Shown here piece after piece: positions 60,989 to 64,000 of a DNA stretch of 64,000 nt; position 1 is the stretch's first letter; the number at the start of each line of letters is the position of its first letter. A program made the translations under genes and the position numbers. This DNA is from Bradyrhizobium sp. LHD-71. GTDB lineage: Bacteria > Pseudomonadota > Alphaproteobacteria > Rhizobiales > Xanthobacteraceae. The stretch spans positions 57,388 to 121,387 of the forward strand of contig NZ_JAVIFX010000026.1 of NCBI RefSeq assembly GCF_031157255.1. The letters run 5' to 3'. The notes beneath the pieces were generated by a model, which saw nothing but the letters and a program-made list of their open reading frames with translations, was not told the origin of the DNA and did no database searches.

Positions 60989-61265
60989 AACGTTCCTCCC
61001 CAGGACCTTTCGTCAGGCGTGACGACATGAGACCGACGGGCGCTCGCAGGCAGCCAAGGCAAACGCCAGGTCTCGTGGTGCGCGGCGAGATGGTCTCATG
61101 TCGCCGTGCACAGGTCAGCGCCTTCGTTCCTTCTGTGCACAGCGTAGCACAGCAGGGGGTCGAGAAGGGCAATACTTCAGTATTGCAAGCGCGCTCACCG
61201 TTGAGTGATCTGGCGCGCCGGTCGCTCCGCATTCGTTCAGCAGAGCGCGAGGTGGAGAAGGGAGC

Positions 61266-61748
61266 TTAGGCGGCCGCCTTCTCCAACGCCGCAATGTCGA
61301 TCTTCTGCATCTTCAACATCGCCTGGGTCACGCGCGCCGCCTTGTTCGCATCCGGATCCGCCATCAGTGTCATCAAGCGGCCTGGCACGATCTGCCACGA
61401 CAGACCGAACCTGTCCTTGAGCCAGCCGCATTGCGACGGAGTGCCGCCATCGGCGGTCAGCTTGTCCCAAAACGTGTCGACCTCGGCCTGATCCTTGCAT
61501 TCAACGGAGAACGAGACTGCCTCGTTGAACTTGAAGAGCGGGCCGCCGTTGATCGCCTTGAACGGGCGGCCTTCGATGGTGAAGTCGATCGCCAGCACTT
61601 TTCCCTTCTTGCCGGCGCCATGCTCGCCCCAGCCTTCGCCCCAACGCAGGACGTTCTCGATCTTCGAGTTCTCGAAGATCGAGGTGTAATGATTTACCGC
61701 CTCTTCGGCGTTGTCGTCGAACCAGAGACAGGGGGCGATGTTTCGCAT
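61266..61748 (-). CDS. PhnB/VOC-family protein (3-demethylubiquinone methyltransferase-like fold)
   Basis: Cytosolic protein of 160 residues. It starts MRNIAPCLWFDDNAEEAVNH and has YTSIFENSKIENVLRWGEGW, the typical PhnB-like opening, then FKAINGGPLFKFNEAVSFSV and the second module DTFWDKLTADGGTPSQCGWL KDRFGLSWQIVP (two parts). The Cys-Gly-Trp-Leu-Lys-Asp segment is conserved. Despite the Pfam name, no methyltransferase activity is implied. It is the last gene after DUF899 and ArsR genes and likely shares their promoter. Confidence 0.9.
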   Translation of the reverse strand: MRNIAPCLWFDDNAEEAVNHYTSIFENSKIENVLRWGEGWGEHGAGKKGKVLAIDFTIEGRPFKAINGGPLFKFNEAVSFSVECKDQAEVDTFWDKLTADGGTPSQCGWLKDRFGLSWQIVPGRLMTLMADPDANKAARVTQAMLKMQKIDIAALEKAAA

Positions 61749-61806
61749 CTATTCACTCCTTGATGGGTGCTTGAAATCGGGAACGGGGGCGTTCAGGTGT
61801 CGACCT

Positions 61807-62505
61807 CTAATAGGTCAGTTTTGGATACCAGTTTCCGCCGCGCCCTTCGGGAGTCGCATCGAGAATGGTCCAGATGGGCATCAGGTCCGGCGCACCGCGT
61901 GGGTCCTGGCCGGGGTCGGCAGTGGCAAAGCCCATTTCGCCGCCCCAGAAGTGCCGGATCGTGCCGTCGCGCCGGGTGAAAACATTGAATGCGGCATCGT
62001 CGCCACCTTCCTTGGTGAGGGCATGATAGTCGCGGCTGAAGTCGCCGCTCGTATCGGAATAAAGAGGCAGATGGTGCCAGCCCCGCGCGCGTTTGAATCC
62101 AACGAGCCGCTCAATCGGTGAACGCGCAACGACGGCGAGAGCGACGCGCTGCTGGAGATCAGGCGTTTCGCCGTCCCACGCACTGAGCAACGATGTGCAC
62201 ATCGGGCAGGGCTGTTCGCGCTGCGGGCCATACATGTAGCTGTAGACGACCAGAGATTGCTTGTCGCCAAACAGATCGGCGAAAGAGATGCGACCCTTCT
62301 CGCCTTCGAAAGTGTAGGCTTTCTTCACTTCGCCGCCGGGCGGCAGGTTGCGACGCTGCTCGGCGACACGTTCGATATGCCGGCGAAGTTCGATTTCTTC
62401 GGCCAGCAGGGCGTCGCGGGCGGCCCTATAGGCGGGCGATTCATTCGGAAAGCGGACGCCGTTAGCCTTTACGAGTTCGGCTGCAGGTTTCAGTGTTTGC
62501 TTCAT
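61807..62505 (-). CDS. DUF899-family thioredoxin-like protein
   Basis: Protein of 232 residues starting MKQTLKPAAELVKANGVRFP. The thioredoxin-like redox motif is seen in EQPCPMCTSLLSAWDGETPD, preceded by LFGDKQSLVVYSYMYGP. Other family features are FKRARGWHHLPLYSDTSGDF and the ending TILDATPEGRGGNWYPKLTY. The family is poorly known; it may act in thiol redox defence. GGAGG lies nine bases upstream of the ATG. It lies between the ArsR and PhnB-like genes of the same operon. Confidence 0.9.
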   Translation of the reverse strand: MKQTLKPAAELVKANGVRFPNESPAYRAARDALLAEEIELRRHIERVAEQRRNLPPGGEVKKAYTFEGEKGRISFADLFGDKQSLVVYSYMYGPQREQPCPMCTSLLSAWDGETPDLQQRVALAVVARSPIERLVGFKRARGWHHLPLYSDTSGDFSRDYHALTKEGGDDAAFNVFTRRDGTIRHFWGGEMGFATADPGQDPRGAPDLMPIWTILDATPEGRGGNWYPKLTY

Positions 62506-62562
62506 CTGTGGTCCTCCGTGCTTTGTGCGACAACGCCACCCACGCCCCATCGTTCGGTACGG

Positions 62563-62925
62563 TCACAGTTTCGCTTTTCGCCGCCTGCGCGGGCTTGGGC
62601 CCGGCTGCGTCTCGCCCAGCAGTGCATCGAGGCGCTGCAAGCTCGCGTCCCAGAATGCGCTGTAGCGCTCGAGCCACTGGTTTGCTTCTTCCAGTCGTTT
62701 CGCTTCGATCCGGCAAGGACGCCGCTGCGCGTCGCGACCGCGCGAGATCAGGCCGGCTTGCTCGAGTACCTTCAGGTGCCTCGATATTGCCGGCTGGCTC
62801 ATCGCAAACGGCTTCGCAAGTTCCATCACAGACGCTTCACCGGCGGCGAGCCGCGCGATGATCGCCCGCCGGGTCGGATCGGCCAACGCTGCGAACGTTG
62901 CATCAAGGCGAGCGGACGGCGTCAT
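62563..62925 (-). CDS. ArsR-family transcriptional repressor
   Basis: Regulator of 120 residues. Core: [60 protein letters not shown]. The long last helix (EEANQWLERYSAFWDASLQR) and lack of metal-binding cysteines place it in the SRPBCC/VOC-linked group. It should repress its own operon through the dyad at 62942-62963. DUF899 and PhnB-like genes follow. Confidence 0.93.
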   Translation of the reverse strand: MTPSARLDATFAALADPTRRAIIARLAAGEASVMELAKPFAMSQPAISRHLKVLEQAGLISRGRDAQRRPCRIEAKRLEEANQWLERYSAFWDASLQRLDALLGETQPGPSPRRRRKAKL

Positions 62926-62941
62926 ATGATAACTCTTCGTT

Positions 62942-62963
62942 TATATAACTATATGGTTATATA
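62942..62963. promoter_or_regulatory. ArsR operator (8-6-8 dyad)
   Basis: Perfect dyad TATATAAC-TATATG-GTTATATA, 16 bases upstream of the ArsR start. The AT-rich sequence is exceptional in this GC-rich surrounding, and the spacer is again six bases. Confidence 0.85.
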
Positions 62964-63040
62964 GGTGATGGTCGGCCGTCAAGCGATTTGTCTGACGCAG
63001 TTCATCGCGGCATAGTGGCGCCGAACAATGGGAGCGCGGC

Positions 63041-63400
63041 GTGGGCCTGATTATTTACGGCATCAAGAATTGCGACACGATGAAGAAAGCGAGGGCGTGG
63101 CTCGACGCGCATCGCGTCGCTTACAGCTTTCACGACTATAAGGTGGAAGGCATTGACAAGAAGCGCCTCGAAGGTTGGGCGAAGGAGGTCGGCTGGGAAG
63201 CGCTACTCAACCGCGCAGGTACGACATTCCGCAAGCTGCCGGAGAAGGACAAGCAGGGATTGACGGCAGCGAAAGCGACCGCGCTGATGCTTGATCAGCC
63301 CTCGATGATCAAGCGCCCGGTGCTGGAGACGGGTAGAAACCTCGTCGTCGGTTTCAAGCCGGATATCTACGCGGCAGAGCTTGGCGGAAAGCGATCCTGA
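63041..63400 (+). CDS. ArsC/Spx-like protein (YffB family)
   Basis: Cytosolic thioredoxin-fold protein of 119 residues with a GTG start at 63041 preceded by GGGAGC. It opens MGLIIYGIKNCDTMKKARAW, where CDTMKKA is the single-cysteine motif of the YffB branch of the ArsC family, followed by LDAHRVAYSFHDYKVEGIDK and RAGTTFRKLPEKDKQGL. The ending SMIKRPVLETGRNLVVGFKP is the conserved RP-cis-Pro region. YffB-like proteins are thought to act on glutathione-linked substrates, not on arsenate. No arsenic genes are near. Confidence 0.92.
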   Translation: MGLIIYGIKNCDTMKKARAWLDAHRVAYSFHDYKVEGIDKKRLEGWAKEVGWEALLNRAGTTFRKLPEKDKQGLTAAKATALMLDQPSMIKRPVLETGRNLVVGFKPDIYAAELGGKRS

Positions 63401-63585
63401 CGCGACGTCGCACCGTCTCACGGAACGGCGCCACACATCCGGTACAACGCGTCATGCAATTCCGCACTGCGGTCAGAGCTTGTGCAGGCCGGTCGCGGTG
63501 TCCTAAAGTCTTTTGAGCAACACGCTTCGCTTCTCCGGCCATCGGCCGGCTCCCCAGCGACGATAGATGAGCCAACGGGAGGATC

Positions 63586-64000
63586 ATGCCCATCAACAAA
63601 AATGTCGGCTCCGCGCAGGAAGCCCTCGCGGATGTCCGTGACGGCTCGACCGTGATGATTTCCGGTTTTGGAGGCGCAGGTTTTCCGAATTTTCTCATTC
63701 GTGCGCTGCGTGATCGCGCTCCGAAGGATCTCACGCTGATCGTCAACTCGGCGACGCATCGACTGTCCTATACACATGAGCTGATCGAGGCAGGGCTTGT
63801 GCGCAAGGTGGTTTGCAGCGCTGCGCGCGGACGCGAGAAGGCTCTTTCGCCATTCGAGCAGCTCTGGAAGGACGGCAAGATCGAGTTGATCTGTTTGCCG
63901 CAGGGCACCTTGGCGGAGGCGATCCGCGCCGGCGGGGCGGGAATTCCCGCGTTCTTCACGCCGGTTGGTGTTGGAACCGAACTGACCAAGGGCAAGGAGG
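63586..64000 (+). CDS. CoA-transferase subunit A (3-oxoacid CoA-transferase type), truncated by window end
   Basis: First 138 codons of a family I CoA-transferase alpha subunit. It begins MPINKNVGSAQEALADVRDG, then STVMISGFGGAGFPNFLIRA (the GGFG-like coenzyme A binding loop), and reaches ELICLPQGTLAEAIRAGGAG, close to the conserved G-x-P-x-x-F-x-T-P motif (GIPAFFTPVGVGTEL). The beta subunit is probably just beyond the window. Likely substrates are succinyl-CoA with acetoacetate or 3-oxoadipate. GGGAGG lies upstream of the ATG. The end is cut by the window edge, not by a mutation. Confidence 0.9.
   Translation, partial: MPINKNVGSAQEALADVRDGSTVMISGFGGAGFPNFLIRALRDRAPKDLTLIVNSATHRLSYTHELIEAGLVRKVVCSAARGREKALSPFEQLWKDGKIELICLPQGTLAEAIRAGGAGIPAFFTPVGVGTELTKGKE

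Noticed and set aside
61027..61269. 80-codon plus-strand frame upstream of the sulfite dehydrogenase genes
   Set aside because: Basic, low-complexity product, weak start and overlap with the PhnB-like gene end; no support.

Overview
The window looks like a chromosomal segment of an alphaproteobacterium of the Bradyrhizobium / Rhodopseudomonas / Afipia group (Nitrobacteraceae). The base composition is high in GC. GuaB, RsmB and GuaA sit close together, intergenic palindromes resemble those common in these genomes, and a divergent BioR-type regulator and bioB share a box-bearing intergenic region. Many small detoxification and stress genes have the mix typical of soil alphaproteobacteria. No tRNA, rRNA, CRISPR array, insertion sequence or phage gene was recognised.

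1-11.9 kb: an ECF sigma factor with a SnoaL-like tail, a LysR relic and a DHA2 multidrug exporter. Then a conserved housekeeping block: guaB, an MFS transporter, an NADP-dependent oxidoreductase, two small membrane protein genes, rsmB, a small secreted protein and guaA. Large palindromic repeats lie between these genes.

11.9-15.9 kb: a gene graveyard. Five damaged genes (a LysR tail, an epoxide-hydrolase-like gene with a deletion, the tail of a second alpha/beta hydrolase, the tail of radC, and a frameshifted RibD-C/DHFR-like gene) surround an apparently intact haloalkane dehalogenase and a divergent CGNR zinc-finger regulator.

15.9-28 kb: a conserved hypothetical gene, glucokinase and an acyltransferase. 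Next is a tight six-gene minus-strand operon: Tat-type solute-binding protein, two ABC permeases, PfkB kinase, UTRA-GntR regulator and DAO-family FAD oxidoreductase, with no ABC ATPase. Its layout recalls the Bacillus frl (fructosamine) operon with an oxidase in place of the deglycase. The operon ends inside a relic copy of the glyoxalase-like (VOC) gene that is intact at 26.6 kb. There, a second ECF sigma gene and the VOC gene diverge from two face-to-face copies of an ECF41-type promoter.

27-42 kb: metabolic and resistance genes. An APH(3')-II-like aminoglycoside kinase diverges from a rifampicin-monooxygenase-like flavoprotein. Two amidases, an arginase-family hydrolase, bioB with divergent bioR, an omega-transaminase, a GntR regulator with two winged-helix domains, an esterase-like protein, a peptide-type solute-binding protein and a GMC oxidoreductase follow.

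42-64 kb: a lipocalin-like protein with a divergent LysR gene, beta-propeller proteins, a TPR-HTH regulator, a DUF1269 protein and three small exported-protein genes preceded by the same 80-bp block. Then come a membrane metallophosphoesterase with an AI-2E-type permease and three ArsR regulators, each with a perfect upstream dyad with a 6-nt spacer and each linked to SRPBCC or DUF899/PhnB genes. The end holds a sulfite dehydrogenase pair (sorA-sorB type), an ArsC/Spx-like protein and the start of a CoA-transferase subunit A gene cut by the window edge.
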